From the NCBI RefSeq assembly GCF_004368405.1, contig NZ_SBJH01000110.1, positions 48,622 through 112,621 on the forward strand: 64,000 nucleotides of DNA, given 5' to 3'. A program made the translations under genes and the position numbers. Each line of letters starts with the position of its first letter. The stretch's first letter is position 1. Positions 9,113 through 16,919 of this stretch are shown one piece after another. The stretch is from Olivibacter sp. XZL3. Lineage in GTDB: Bacteria; Bacteroidota; Bacteroidia; Sphingobacteriales; Sphingobacteriaceae. The notes under the pieces were generated by a model. It saw only the letters and a list, made by a program, of their open reading frames with translations, did not search any database and had not been told where the DNA came from.

Positions 9113-9736
9113 ATGCTGCAATCTAAGTTCACCTTTGTTCGCCTCAAATACCAATCCGGAGACTGGGACACCGATCAGAGAATGCCTGCCAATATCCTCA
9201 ACTCCTTGTTGGAATATACCACCATTCCCATTGATCTGGAAGAAAAGGTGATCGATCTGAGCAGCGATGAGCTCTTCCGTTATCCCTTTTGCTATCTGAG
9301 CGGTCATAAACTGGTGCAATTCAATCAGGCTGAAGGCCGTAATTTCAAACGCTATGTTGAACAGGGCGGATTCGTATTCGTAGACGATTGCAATCACGAC
9401 ATCGACGGTCTTTTTGCGCAATCCTTCGAAAAACAGATGGAAAGCCTATTCGGACCGGGGTCGCTCAAAAAAATCCCCAATGATCATCCTTTATATTCCT
9501 GTTTTTTCCAATTTAAGGACGGCCCGCCCAACACGAGTTTTGAGTTAAATGGTTGGGGTGATGATCTGATACACGATTACCTGAAAGCCATTTCCATTGA
9601 CGATCGAATGGGCGTGCTATACAGCAATAAAGATTACGGATGCGAGTGGGATTACGACTTCCGAAACAAACGATTCTTGGCAAAGGACAATACCCAGTTC
9701 GCCATGAATATTATTACCTACGCCCTGGGCATTTAG
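9113..9736 (+). CDS. DUF4159 domain protein
   Basis: The whole 207-residue protein matches the DUF4159 pattern: FTFVRLKYQSGDWDTD at the N-terminus, FCYLSGHKLVQF, VEQGGFVFVDDCNHD and the C-terminal NIITYALG. DUF4159 domains adopt a glutamine-amidotransferase-like fold and usually occur in MoxR/DUF58/BatA clusters, here as a divergent neighbour. No signal peptide or membrane helix is seen, so it is probably cytoplasmic. The function is unknown; it may report on or modulate the MoxR complex. Confidence 0.9.
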   Translation: MLQSKFTFVRLKYQSGDWDTDQRMPANILNSLLEYTTIPIDLEEKVIDLSSDELFRYPFCYLSGHKLVQFNQAEGRNFKRYVEQGGFVFVDDCNHDIDGLFAQSFEKQMESLFGPGSLKKIPNDHPLYSCFFQFKDGPPNTSFELNGWGDDLIHDYLKAISIDDRMGVLYSNKDYGCEWDYDFRNKRFLAKDNTQFAMNIITYALGI

Positions 9737-9851
9737 GGAATCGAGTAAGTAAGGGAAGATCATAGCCGCGCACTGCGAATATATTGCGCACAAAAAGTGC
9801 TTCTTTCGCAACCAAAAGCTACAGGCTAGTGTTACTACCTATATACGCAAA

Positions 9852-10013
9852 TTAAACCCAGATTACGCGTTAGGAATTAAAACGAAAGGGAATGATCCAA
9901 ACAGGCATGAAATAGAGAACGAGACATACCGGGGTATGGCGAATGAGCTATTGAAATGGATATAAAGGAGCATTTCATTGCAGTTCATCAGCTAATGCGT
10001 GTTCTGGGTTAAA
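9852..10013. mobile_element. Possible MITE or IS relic with 22-bp imperfect terminal inverted repeats
   Basis: The segments 9852-9873 and 9992-10013 are inverted copies matching at 18 of 22 positions, sharing the cores AACCCAGA, ACGC and TTAG. They enclose 118 bp. The plus strand is open from 9753 to a stop at 9963-9965 (70 codons, no early start codon) and reads protein-like, including KLNPDYALGIKTKGND, so a decayed gene may lie here instead of or within the element. No target-site duplication was verified. The rest of the 297-bp gap between the DUF4159 gene and the acetyltransferase shows nothing else. Confidence 0.35.
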
Positions 10014-10033
10014 CACCAAAACAAACCGTTTTT

Positions 10034-10609
10034 ATGCAAACAGAAAAACAAAAAATGCTTAATGGCGACCTCTACAACGCGCTTGATGAGGAGCTGGTGG
10101 CCGCACGGACCCGCAGCCGTTTATTGCTACTGGAACTGAACAACAGCCGGGAAGATGAACCCGAAAAAAGACAGGAAATATTAAGCAAGCTGATACCAAA
10201 CGCCGGAGCGAACCTGTGGTTACAGCCGCCCTTCTACTGCGATTACGGTGAAAATATGATTGTGGGAGAAAATGTGTTTTTCAATTTCAATTGTGTCGTA
10301 CTGGATGTAACCTACGTTCGCATAGGCAACAGAACCCTTTTCGGACCAAATGTTCAGCTGTACACAGCTACACATCCCACAGATTATGCAGTACGCGCTT
10401 CCGGATTAGAGTCGGCCAAGCCGATTTCAATTGGCGACGATGTTTGGATCGGCGGAAGTGCCGTCATTTGCCCCGGCGTAAGCATTGGCGACCGGACCAT
10501 TATCGGCGCCGGCAGTGTCGTAACCAGAGATATTCCTTCCGATGTTTTTGCTGCCGGGAACCCTTGTCGCGTAATTCGGTCACTCAAAGAAGAAAAGACT
10601 TCGCAATAG
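10034..10609 (+). CDS. maa: Maltose/galactoside O-acetyltransferase (hexapeptide family)
   Basis: The 191-residue protein has the N-terminal Mac domain (MLNGDLYNA) and a left-handed beta-helix built from hexapeptide repeats such as IGDDVWIGGSAVICPGVSIGDRTIIGAGSVV. The catalytic histidine sits in YTATHPTDY (His114). Length and motifs match maltose O-acetyltransferases, which transfer acetyl from acetyl-CoA to sugars in the cytoplasm and are active as trimers. It stands alone, with the small-RNA gene and P-type ATPase convergent to it. It may equally act on other hexoses or galactosides. Confidence 0.92.
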   Translation: MQTEKQKMLNGDLYNALDEELVAARTRSRLLLLELNNSREDEPEKRQEILSKLIPNAGANLWLQPPFYCDYGENMIVGENVFFNFNCVVLDVTYVRIGNRTLFGPNVQLYTATHPTDYAVRASGLESAKPISIGDDVWIGGSAVICPGVSIGDRTIIGAGSVVTRDIPSDVFAAGNPCRVIRSLKEEKTSQ

Positions 10610-10678
10610 TGGTCGGTCAGTACTTTGGAGGATCAAAAGAAAAAACCCTCGGTCGCAAGTGAGTATACCGGAATAAGC

Positions 10679-10743
10679 AAAAAAAGGCTTCAACCGGGGA
10701 GATTGAAGCCTTTAACTAACCAATTATAAACCTAAATTATGAT
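10679..10743 (-). ncRNA. Predicted ~65-nt small RNA, copy 1
   Basis: On the minus strand a Bacteroidota promoter is followed by about 30 nt of unstructured RNA and a strong terminator: an 8-bp stem (GGCTTCAA/TTGAAGCC) with the C-rich loop TCTCCCCGG and seven U residues. No open reading frame of useful size is present. A second copy at 54362-54429 keeps the promoter, leader and loop identical or nearly so, while the second stem pair changes from G-C to A-U, a compensatory change that argues for a folded RNA. The exact 5' end, about 5-8 nt past the -7 box, is inferred. The C-rich loop could pair with G-rich ribosome-binding sites, but targets are unknown. Confidence 0.65.
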
Positions 10744-10747
10744 GACA

Positions 10748-10779
10748 CAAAGATAGTGTACAAGACACACTTTGCCAAA
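10748..10779 (-). promoter_or_regulatory. Promoter of small RNA copy 1
   Basis: Read on the minus strand, TTTG (10776-10779) is followed after exactly 20 nt by TATCTTTG (10748-10755), matching the Bacteroidota -33/-7 consensus. The same two boxes with the same spacing occur at copy 2. Confidence 0.7.
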
Positions 10780-10836
10780 CACTTTTTACCGATTAGACAT
10801 TCGAATGACAATCCCTGTTTCACAATCGCCCCTAAG

Positions 10837-10852
10837 TGCGGGAGCTCCCGCA
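10837..10852. terminator. Perfect 16-bp GC-rich palindrome after the P-ATPase gene
   Basis: TGCGGGAG followed directly by its inverse CTCCCGCA lies 22 bp past the ATPase stop codon. Without a spacer it forms a hairpin only by opening the centre, and no U tract follows, so it may be a weak terminator or a protein site. Confidence 0.35.
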
Positions 10853-10874
10853 TACACAGTATAAAAGGAATAAA

Positions 10875-13505
10875 TTAAAACAACTTCTTAGTTAACTTTC
10901 TCAACTCACTCAACAACATAGGTAATATAGAAAATCCGACAATAAGCCATCCATCTTGGATGCTGATCATTTGCAGCTTAAAGGCTTCTCTTAAAAACGG
11001 GACAAATAAAACGAGCATTTGCAGTGAAAAGCCTAAAATAACGGATCCGATTAGGTATTTATTAGAAAAGAGGCCAATTTGAAATACAGATTTTGTCGAA
11101 CTGCGCACGGTAAAAGCTAAAAACAATTGACAGCCTACCAACACCATAAAGGCAATCGTTCGTGCGTAACGCAGTACTTCCTCCGGCACCGAAGAGTGAA
11201 AGGGACTTTCACCGCGACTATAGTGCCCATACCAAAAAGCCGCTGCTGTGACCGTACCCGTCAATAATCCACCTATCAAAACCCGCAGGCCGGCGCCACC
11301 GGCAAAAAAATTTTCTTTCGGACTACGCGGCTGTTCTTTCATCACATCGTGGTCGATGGGATCCATACCTAGGCTAACGGCGGGTAACGAATCGGTCAGC
11401 AGATTAATCCATAACAATTGGGTAGCGATTAAAGGAGCCTGCCATCCAACAAAAAAACTCAAAAACATCACGATCACCTCGCCTAAATTACACATCAATA
11501 AAAACACCACCGACTTTTTGATATTACTGTAAATATTCCGTCCAAGCTCAATCGCTTTAACGATCGTTGTGAAGTTATCGTCGGTGAGAATGATATCGGC
11601 AGCGCTTTTAGCCACATCGGTTCCGGTAATTCCCATCGCTACGCCGATGTCTGCTTCTTGCAGCGACGGCGCATCATTTACCCCGTCGCCCGTCATGGAT
11701 ACAATATTTCCATTCGCTTTCAAGGCCCGCACAATGCGCACTTTATGTTCGGGCGACACCCGCGCAAATACACGATAATTATTCACTTCCTGAACAAAAG
11801 TGTCTTCCGCCATCTCCTCCACCTCTTGACCGGTTATGGCTTGCTCTTGACGGGAAGCAATTCCCAACTCTTTCGCAATAGCAAAAGCGGTGGCTTTATG
11901 ATCGCCCGTGATCATGACCGTCGAAATACCCGCGCTGCCCGCTGTGGCAATCGCTTCTTTTACGCCTTCCCTCGGCGGGTCGCTCATGCCAACCAAGCCC
12001 AATAACACCAATCCTTCCTCCATCTCTCCGGGTCCGATCGAAGCATTGGTCACCTTAAACGCAGCCCCTAACGTGCGCAAAGCACTCGCCGACATTTCGG
12101 ATGTCGCTTTTTCTATTTGCGCTCGATGTTTATTTGTTAAAGGCAGCACCTCTCCCTCCTCAAGCACGTGGCTGCAATGCAAAATCAGGTTATCAATCGC
12201 CCCTTTTGTATAAACCGTGTAATCATTGCCATTTTTATAGAGCGTGGACATGAGCTTTCTATCCGAATCAAAAGCCCGCTCAGCAATCCGCTCATTATCG
12301 GCAGCCAGCTCCTTTCGATTTAGTCCAAGCGTATCCGCCCATAACAGCAAAGCCACTTCCGTTGGATCGCCGGTCGCTTTTTCGTTTGCAAGCGTCGCGT
12401 CATTACAAAGGACCATTGCTTTAGCCAGCTCAGCGGGCACTTTTCCATCTTCAGCAAAGGCAAAGTGCCGACTGACGGTCATTCGGTTTTGCGTTAAGGT
12501 ACCCGTTTTATCCGAACAGACAACGTTTACCGAACCGAGCGTTTCAACTGCCGGCAGGCGACGAATAATTGCATTCCTCCTCGACATCAGCGTCACACCT
12601 ATGGAAAGCACAATAGCCACGATAGCCACCAGGCCTTCGGGGATAGCCGCAACTGCCAGCGACACCGATAGCAGAAACATATCTACGACGTCCCGCTGTT
12701 GCAGTAGCGCAATGATGAAAATCGTTACACAAATGGCAATTGCTATTTTACCCAGCATTTTACCGAGGTGATCGAGCCGTTTCTCCAAAGGCGTTTTTTC
12801 ATCGCTTTGCGCTGTTATAAGTTTGGCAATTGCCCCCATTTCCGAATGCATGCCCGTCGCAACCACCACACCCGTACCACGGCCCGCGCTTACTAAAGTG
12901 GACATATAAGCCATATTAATCCGGTCGCCGAGGGGAGTATCCGCCGCTGTCAGCCGTTCAGAGGCCCTCTTTTCACTCGGCAAAGATTCGCCCGTGAATG
13001 CCGACTCTTCTATCTGCAAGTGCACACTCGTTAACAGACGCAAATCGGCAGGAACCACACGCCCAGCATCCAATACCACTATATCGCCGGGCACCAGTTC
13101 CTTCGCTTCTACCTCAACTGTCACACCATCGCGCCTAATCAATGCTTTCGGCGCTGCAATCCGTTGAAGAGCTTCAATTGCATTACCCGCCTTCACCTCC
13201 TGAAAAACACCTAAAGCGGCGTTCAATAGAATAACCACTGTAATGATAATAGCATCGATATACTCGCCCATAAAAAGCGTGATCAGCACGGCAGCCATCA
13301 GCACATAAATTAACCAGTCCTTTAACTGGTCAACAAACAATTTAAAAACGCTTTTCTTACGATGCTGCTCTATTTCATTAGGTCCATATTCCGCTAACCG
13401 GCGCTTTGCCTCGGCAGCAGAAAGCCCCACGTCGGGCTTAACCCTTAATTCATGAAGAACATCTTCTATCCCTCGTGAATACCACATAATTGGATCTTTT
13501 GACAT
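10875..13505 (-). CDS. Calcium-type cation-transporting P-type ATPase (P2)
   Basis: The 876-residue protein has the full set of P-ATPase features: N-terminal cation-ATPase domain, TGES at 171-174 (actuator), PEGL at 289-292 in helix M4 as in calcium pumps, phosphorylated Asp332 in DKTGT, KGA at 434-436 for nucleotide binding, and TGDGVNDAP at 605-613. About ten transmembrane helices are visible, with the C-terminal six typical of P2 pumps. It probably expels Ca2+ or Mn2+ across the inner membrane; Na+ or Mg2+ cannot be excluded from sequence. It stands alone, with the small-RNA gene downstream and a divergent membrane-protein pair upstream. Confidence 0.93.
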   Translation of the reverse strand: MSKDPIMWYSRGIEDVLHELRVKPDVGLSAAEAKRRLAEYGPNEIEQHRKKSVFKLFVDQLKDWLIYVLMAAVLITLFMGEYIDAIIITVVILLNAALGVFQEVKAGNAIEALQRIAAPKALIRRDGVTVEVEAKELVPGDIVVLDAGRVVPADLRLLTSVHLQIEESAFTGESLPSEKRASERLTAADTPLGDRINMAYMSTLVSAGRGTGVVVATGMHSEMGAIAKLITAQSDEKTPLEKRLDHLGKMLGKIAIAICVTIFIIALLQQRDVVDMFLLSVSLAVAAIPEGLVAIVAIVLSIGVTLMSRRNAIIRRLPAVETLGSVNVVCSDKTGTLTQNRMTVSRHFAFAEDGKVPAELAKAMVLCNDATLANEKATGDPTEVALLLWADTLGLNRKELAADNERIAERAFDSDRKLMSTLYKNGNDYTVYTKGAIDNLILHCSHVLEEGEVLPLTNKHRAQIEKATSEMSASALRTLGAAFKVTNASIGPGEMEEGLVLLGLVGMSDPPREGVKEAIATAGSAGISTVMITGDHKATAFAIAKELGIASRQEQAITGQEVEEMAEDTFVQEVNNYRVFARVSPEHKVRIVRALKANGNIVSMTGDGVNDAPSLQEADIGVAMGITGTDVAKSAADIILTDDNFTTIVKAIELGRNIYSNIKKSVVFLLMCNLGEVIVMFLSFFVGWQAPLIATQLLWINLLTDSLPAVSLGMDPIDHDVMKEQPRSPKENFFAGGAGLRVLIGGLLTGTVTAAAFWYGHYSRGESPFHSSVPEEVLRYARTIAFMVLVGCQLFLAFTVRSSTKSVFQIGLFSNKYLIGSVILGFSLQMLVLFVPFLREAFKLQMISIQDGWLIVGFSILPMLLSELRKLTKKLF

Positions 13506-13669
13506 TGCTTATTTGTTCAAGACTCGATAACACTTGAGTCGTAATTCCACGCAAGTGCAATCTGCGAACCACGTTTTTTAAACCTACTTGACACCCTATT
13601 TGTTCACAACAAATTGATAATAAGAAGCGAGAATGACGGTAGTCTGGCCGTCTTTAGTCGTTTTTATCT

Positions 13670-13677
13670 TAATTTTG
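13670..13677 (+). promoter_or_regulatory. -7 box ahead of the membrane-protein pair
   Basis: TAATTTTG matches TAnnTTTG. It predicts a transcript start near 13684, which places the gene start at the ATG at 13702 rather than further upstream. The -33 region is not well conserved. Confidence 0.5.
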
Positions 13678-13701
13678 CACCGCAATAAAACAAATCCTTT
13701 A

Positions 13702-14259
13702 ATGAACTGGAAGAAAATCATTAGAATATCGTTCATCCTCTTTCTATTAACGCTTCAAAGCCTATTCCTTATCGCCATTCTTCTCGAGCATAATCAGACC
13801 GTCTTTATCCCCGTCTTCATAATATTGATTTCCTTAGCCCTTATTCTCAGCTACTTTAAAGCGCCCCTTCATCACGATGAACATGCATACGAACACGTTT
13901 TTGTGGTGCTTTGGATCCCTGTAGGCGCCTTGTGCGCTTATTACCTCAACAATATACTCCACCTGGGGCCGGTCCTGGCAGCAAGTATTGTTGGCACGAG
14001 CGCCTCATTTCTACCAATCCTGAATAAACGTTCGCACTATTTAAAGCAGCTTCCTCCCGCTTTCTATTGCGGAGCCTTTATTGGCATGTCGAGCACCAGC
14101 GTAGCATCCGGCATGCTCTTTATATTGGCGGCAAGCGTTTTCACTGCTATGCTTATGATCCTTTCCAAAAGCCTTTTTTCCGGACTTGGAGGCAAGTTGG
14201 GCGTGCTGGCTTTCGCCGGCGTTACCATTACATCATTACTGTTTTTTCTATTATTCTAA
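13702..14259 (+). CDS. Polytopic membrane protein, first of a related tandem pair
   Basis: From ATG 13702 (MNWKKIIR) the product is 185 residues with about six hydrophobic helices. The frame is open to 13633, but that start would lie upstream of the predicted promoter. A His-rich loop, HHDEHAYEH, separates the second and third helices. The C-terminal half contains GAFIGMSS and a later GLGGKLG, which recur in the next gene as SFIGMVS and GYGGALG. I do not recognise a named family. It looks like one subunit of a two-protein inner-membrane complex, perhaps a transporter. The stop codon is directly followed by the next start. Confidence 0.75.
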   Translation: MNWKKIIRISFILFLLTLQSLFLIAILLEHNQTVFIPVFIILISLALILSYFKAPLHHDEHAYEHVFVVLWIPVGALCAYYLNNILHLGPVLAASIVGTSASFLPILNKRSHYLKQLPPAFYCGAFIGMSSTSVASGMLFILAASVFTAMLMILSKSLFSGLGGKLGVLAFAGVTITSLLFFLLF

Positions 14260-14709
14260 ATGAACCTTTTGCTATTATTTATCGTGAGCTTTACAGCATC
14301 CCTAAGCACCTTTTACCTCAATGAGCGTTTAAAACAGGGGCCGGTACGTTCATCCGCCTTACTTTCCTTGGTGGTTGCCGTATTCTTCTTTTTCTTTCCG
14401 AATCTTCTGTCGCCTTACCTCACTAAAAACATCCCGCTGGTTTTCATCGGATCTTCATTTATAGGCATGGTTTCCGCACGCCTTATCTCGAACTACCTGT
14501 TAATTGGGGCGGCCGGAATCGTTTTTTGCACCGTGTATCTTAATACCAGTAATTTTTTCAACGGATACGGCGGCGCTTTAGGCACCGCTGCTGCGATCTC
14601 CTTACTCGCTGTGCTCAGCCTGCCTGTCTTAAGAAAAAGCGGAAAGCTAACAAACGGCTTTCATCTCCTGCGCAAAATTCTTTTTAGCAGAAAATTAAAA
14701 AAAGAATGA
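14260..14709 (+). CDS. Polytopic membrane protein, second of a related tandem pair
   Basis: The ATG follows the stop of the preceding gene with no gap, indicating one operon and probably coupled translation. The product is 149 residues with about five transmembrane helices and a basic tail. It repeats the pattern of the preceding protein, with FIGMVS at the start of a helix pair and FNGYGGALG near the last helix. This suggests an ancient duplication of a membrane domain and a heteromeric complex. Function is unknown. Confidence 0.75.
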   Translation: MNLLLLFIVSFTASLSTFYLNERLKQGPVRSSALLSLVVAVFFFFFPNLLSPYLTKNIPLVFIGSSFIGMVSARLISNYLLIGAAGIVFCTVYLNTSNFFNGYGGALGTAAAISLLAVLSLPVLRKSGKLTNGFHLLRKILFSRKLKKE

Positions 14710-14760
14710 GGCACCGTTAATCATCAAAAATAATAACTAGGTATACGATTTTAAAAACAA

Positions 14761-14792
14761 TTGAGGAAAAACTCAGGAAAAAATTATTTTTG
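14761..14792 (+). promoter_or_regulatory. Promoter close to the start codon of the 86-residue gene
   Basis: TTG at 14761-14763 and TATTTTTG at 14785-14792 are separated by 21 nt. The expected transcript start is about 14798, only a few bases before the ATG at 14803, so the mRNA would be almost leaderless. Confidence 0.5.
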
Positions 14793-14802
14793 TGCTTGCT
14801 TT

Positions 14803-15063
14803 ATGGAAGATACTATATTACCTGACGAGACATACGCTTACAAAAGTCAACCCCTACGGGTAACTTTCAAAAACATCGACTACGAAGTCAGAATACTGAA
14901 CAAAGACATCAAAAAGACGGATACGTCGGTCAAAATCCTATTGGACGGAATCGTACAAACCTTAGAAAAAGCGCCATCGCATTGGCGGTTTAGCGGCTCA
15001 GACGACGATCCGGCTTTCGCCCAGGCCATTTGGCATTCCATCTCACTGCGCTATCGTCTGTAA
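14803..15063 (+). CDS. Small conserved-looking protein of unknown function
   Basis: ATG 14803 (MEDTILPDE) gives 86 residues; the longer frame from 14761 would begin inside the promoter. The protein is soluble, alternating beta (PLRVTFKNIDYEVRI) and helical segments, and ends HSISLRYRL. No known motif is seen. It is a single gene between the membrane-protein pair and the cold-shock gene, reading in the same direction. Confidence 0.6.
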   Translation: MEDTILPDETYAYKSQPLRVTFKNIDYEVRILNKDIKKTDTSVKILLDGIVQTLEKAPSHWRFSGSDDDPAFAQAIWHSISLRYRL

Positions 15064-15166
15064 GGTGGCAGCAAGCTTTATAGCTGGAAGGAACAGCACG
15101 CGATGCAAAATCGCTTGCAATCAAGCCGATCTCATTTGCCCGGCCAAAATAAAAAGTCAAAAAAAC

Positions 15167-15196
15167 TTGTATATCAAATATTTATACCTATCTTTA
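15167..15196 (+). promoter_or_regulatory. Promoter of the cold-shock gene
   Basis: TTG at 15167-15169, a 19-nt spacer and TATCTTTA at 15189-15196 resemble the Bacteroidota consensus. It leaves an A/U-rich leader of about 35 nt before the ATG at 15237. Confidence 0.55.
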
Positions 15197-15236
15197 TAGC
15201 AATTAATATTATTTTTTTATTTTATTTTATTACACC

Positions 15237-15428
15237 ATGCAAAAAGGCATTGTAAAATTTTTCAATGAAACCAAAGGATTCGGTTTTATTACTCCACAAG
15301 ATGGCGGACGTGAGATTTTTGTTCACAGTTCCGGATTGAAAGACCGTATTCGTGAAAATGACGACGTTTCATTCGAAGTACAACAAGGCCAAAAAGGTCC
15401 AAACGCAGTAAATGTTAAGTTGGCCTAA
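15237..15428 (+). CDS. Cold-shock domain protein (CspA family)
   Basis: The 63-residue protein is a single OB-fold cold-shock domain. RNP1 KGFGFI is at residues 13-18 and RNP2 IFVHSS at 27-32, with the N-terminal GIVKFFN typical of the family. Such proteins bind single-stranded RNA or DNA and melt RNA structures in the cytoplasm. It is monocistronic, with its own promoter and a strong terminator 25 nt downstream. Paralogues are common in these genomes, so no specific csp number is given. Confidence 0.97.
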   Translation: MQKGIVKFFNETKGFGFITPQDGGREIFVHSSGLKDRIRENDDVSFEVQQGQKGPNAVNVKLA

Positions 15429-15452
15429 TCCAACTCGCGATATTGTTTTAAG

Positions 15453-15485
15453 CCGTGTTAATGTAAGATTAACACGGTTTTTTTT
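15453..15485 (+). terminator. Intrinsic terminator of the cold-shock gene
   Basis: A perfect 10-bp stem CCGTGTTAAT/ATTAACACGG with loop GTAAG is followed by eight T residues. Confidence 0.9.
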
Positions 15486-15502
15486 ATGCCAGTGCCCCCA
15501 AG

Positions 15503-15611
15503 CCTTAAACCTTACACCCTACACCTTGTTGGTTATTCGTTGCCTGTTGTTAGCTAATCACTGACAACTAATAACTGACAACCGGCAACTGACAACTGAT
15601 AACTAATCACT
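15503..15611. repeat. Degenerate short-repeat block A
   Basis: This intergenic block contains CCTTAAACCTTACACC-type units (15503-15527), then about 50 bp of degenerate units built on AACTGACAACTAAT (15560-15611). The same CCTTAAACCTT/CACCTTA units occur in block B at 21457-21569. Unit length drifts between 6 and 9 bp and there is no coding potential. Confidence 0.6.
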
Positions 15612-15645
15612 CCCAACACCCTATACCTTATTATAAAGAATATGA

Positions 15646-15653
15646 TATATTTG
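15646..15653 (+). promoter_or_regulatory. -7 box of the NYN gene
   Basis: TATATTTG fits TAnnTTTG and lies 85 nt before the preferred ATG. No clear TTTG is present 19-21 nt upstream. Confidence 0.4.
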
Positions 15654-15730
15654 TCTAGTCGCGGAAAAAGAACCAACAAGAACAAATGGCTCTTTGTTAA
15701 GTGAAAGTAGCTAACATAAAACAAAACTGT

Positions 15731-16558
15731 ATGGGCGTAAAAAAAGAAAGTGCCGACTTAAATATTGCTGTGCTGATAGATGCCGACAACGTCTCCAGCA
15801 CCAAGATAGAAGGCATTCTGGATGAGGTTAAAAGACATGGGACTCCCTCTATCAAAAGGATTTATGGCGATTGGACAAGCAACTATGTGGCTGGCTGGAA
15901 GGAACCCTTGCTTACCCACGCAATCACGCCAATACAGCAATACAGTTATACAAGCGGAAAAAATGCAACCGATTCAGCGCTTATTATCGATGCCATGGAC
16001 ATACTGCATACACAAAAAGTGGATGGATTCTGCATCGTTTCCAGCGATAGTGATTTCACAAGGCTCGCCATTCGTTTAAGAGAATCAGGAAAGGTGGTAT
16101 TAGGTATCGGCCAAAAGAAAACACCAAAGCCCTTTATCGCTGCTTGTGATAAATTTATTTATATTGAGATTCTTTACAACAACCATGAATCCGCCGCTGC
16201 GACGGCACAGGGTCCGGCCAGAGGAAAAGAAACGACCGATAAGGAAGCTTTGCGCGGTAATGAGGCCGAAAGCATCAGCAATAATTTTCTGAAACTGATA
16301 AAGAATACCATAGACGATGTGGCTGATGAGAGCGGTTGGGCTTCCCTTGCTGAGCTGGGTGCTTTGCTGAACAAAAGAAAGCCCGATTTCGATCCCCGTA
16401 TTTACGGCTTCAGTAAATTAACACCATTTTTTAAATCTTTGAACCAACATTTTGAAATCGACGAAAAGAATGTTGAAAATTCAAAAATCAAACATGTCTA
16501 TATAAAAAACCGGGAGATTCTAAAAAAGCCCGTCAAAAGAAGGGCTAACAATAAATAG
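15731..16558 (+). CDS. NYN-domain ribonuclease-like protein with C-terminal LOTUS (OST-HTH) domain
   Basis: Residues 10-150 form a NYN (limkain-b1 type, PIN-like) domain. Acidic metal-site residues are visible in LIDADN, NATDSALIIDAMD and VSSDSDF, as expected for a single-strand RNase. The C-terminal 90 residues (DESGWASLAELGALLNKRKP to YGFSKLTPFFKSL) are an OST-HTH/LOTUS winged helix, which in this family binds RNA, with affinity for G-rich or G-quadruplex RNA. ATG 15731 (MGVKKES) is preferred over the in-frame GTG at 15701. It is probably a cytoplasmic RNA-processing or decay enzyme; its target is unknown. Confidence 0.9.
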   Translation: MGVKKESADLNIAVLIDADNVSSTKIEGILDEVKRHGTPSIKRIYGDWTSNYVAGWKEPLLTHAITPIQQYSYTSGKNATDSALIIDAMDILHTQKVDGFCIVSSDSDFTRLAIRLRESGKVVLGIGQKKTPKPFIAACDKFIYIEILYNNHESAAATAQGPARGKETTDKEALRGNEAESISNNFLKLIKNTIDDVADESGWASLAELGALLNKRKPDFDPRIYGFSKLTPFFKSLNQHFEIDEKNVENSKIKHVYIKNREILKKPVKRRANNK

Positions 16559-16619
16559 AGCCGTAGAGAGCTACCGGTTGCTCCTCAAAGCAAAGATTAA
16601 CACATTAGAGAAGAATCAA

Positions 16620-16835
16620 CTAGGATCCCGTGTAGCTTTCTATCTCCTTTGCAATTTTTTCGAGTAGCGAAAGATCCAGGTCGGCATTGGTGGTGATGGC
16701 CGTTATGCCGTCGCCATTATCTTTAAACAGCACCTCGCTGTTATCGACATCGGTAGTAAAAGAGAGTTCCGATCCGTTAAGCGCGGGCTTAATAACATAC
16801 ACGTTATTATCCACGGTGACATCAAAGTAGTCCAT
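16620..16835 (-). CDS. Small acidic protein, unknown
   Basis: ATG 16835 (MDYFDVTVDN) gives 71 residues; the frame is open to 16919 but the extra 28 residues are Cys/Arg-rich and look noncoding. The protein is acidic and mainly beta, with two DNG/DNN turns and a final helix LSLLEKIAKEIESYTG. No family is recognised. It lies 84 bp downstream of another small gene in the same direction and may be co-transcribed with it. Confidence 0.55.
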   Translation of the reverse strand: MDYFDVTVDNNVYVIKPALNGSELSFTTDVDNSEVLFKDNGDGITAITTNADLDLSLLEKIAKEIESYTGS

Positions 16836-16919
16836 AGCTGGTAATTTTCGATAAAAACAAGCAGTGCAACCGAATTGTTTACAGCTGCAAATATCGGTGT
16901 AGAAGCGCTGCCGCCGCAA

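Noticed and set aside
10741..10758. Mini-frame MMTQR on the plus strand inside the small-RNA element
   Set aside because: Five codons only, and promoter and terminator both point to transcription of the minus strand.
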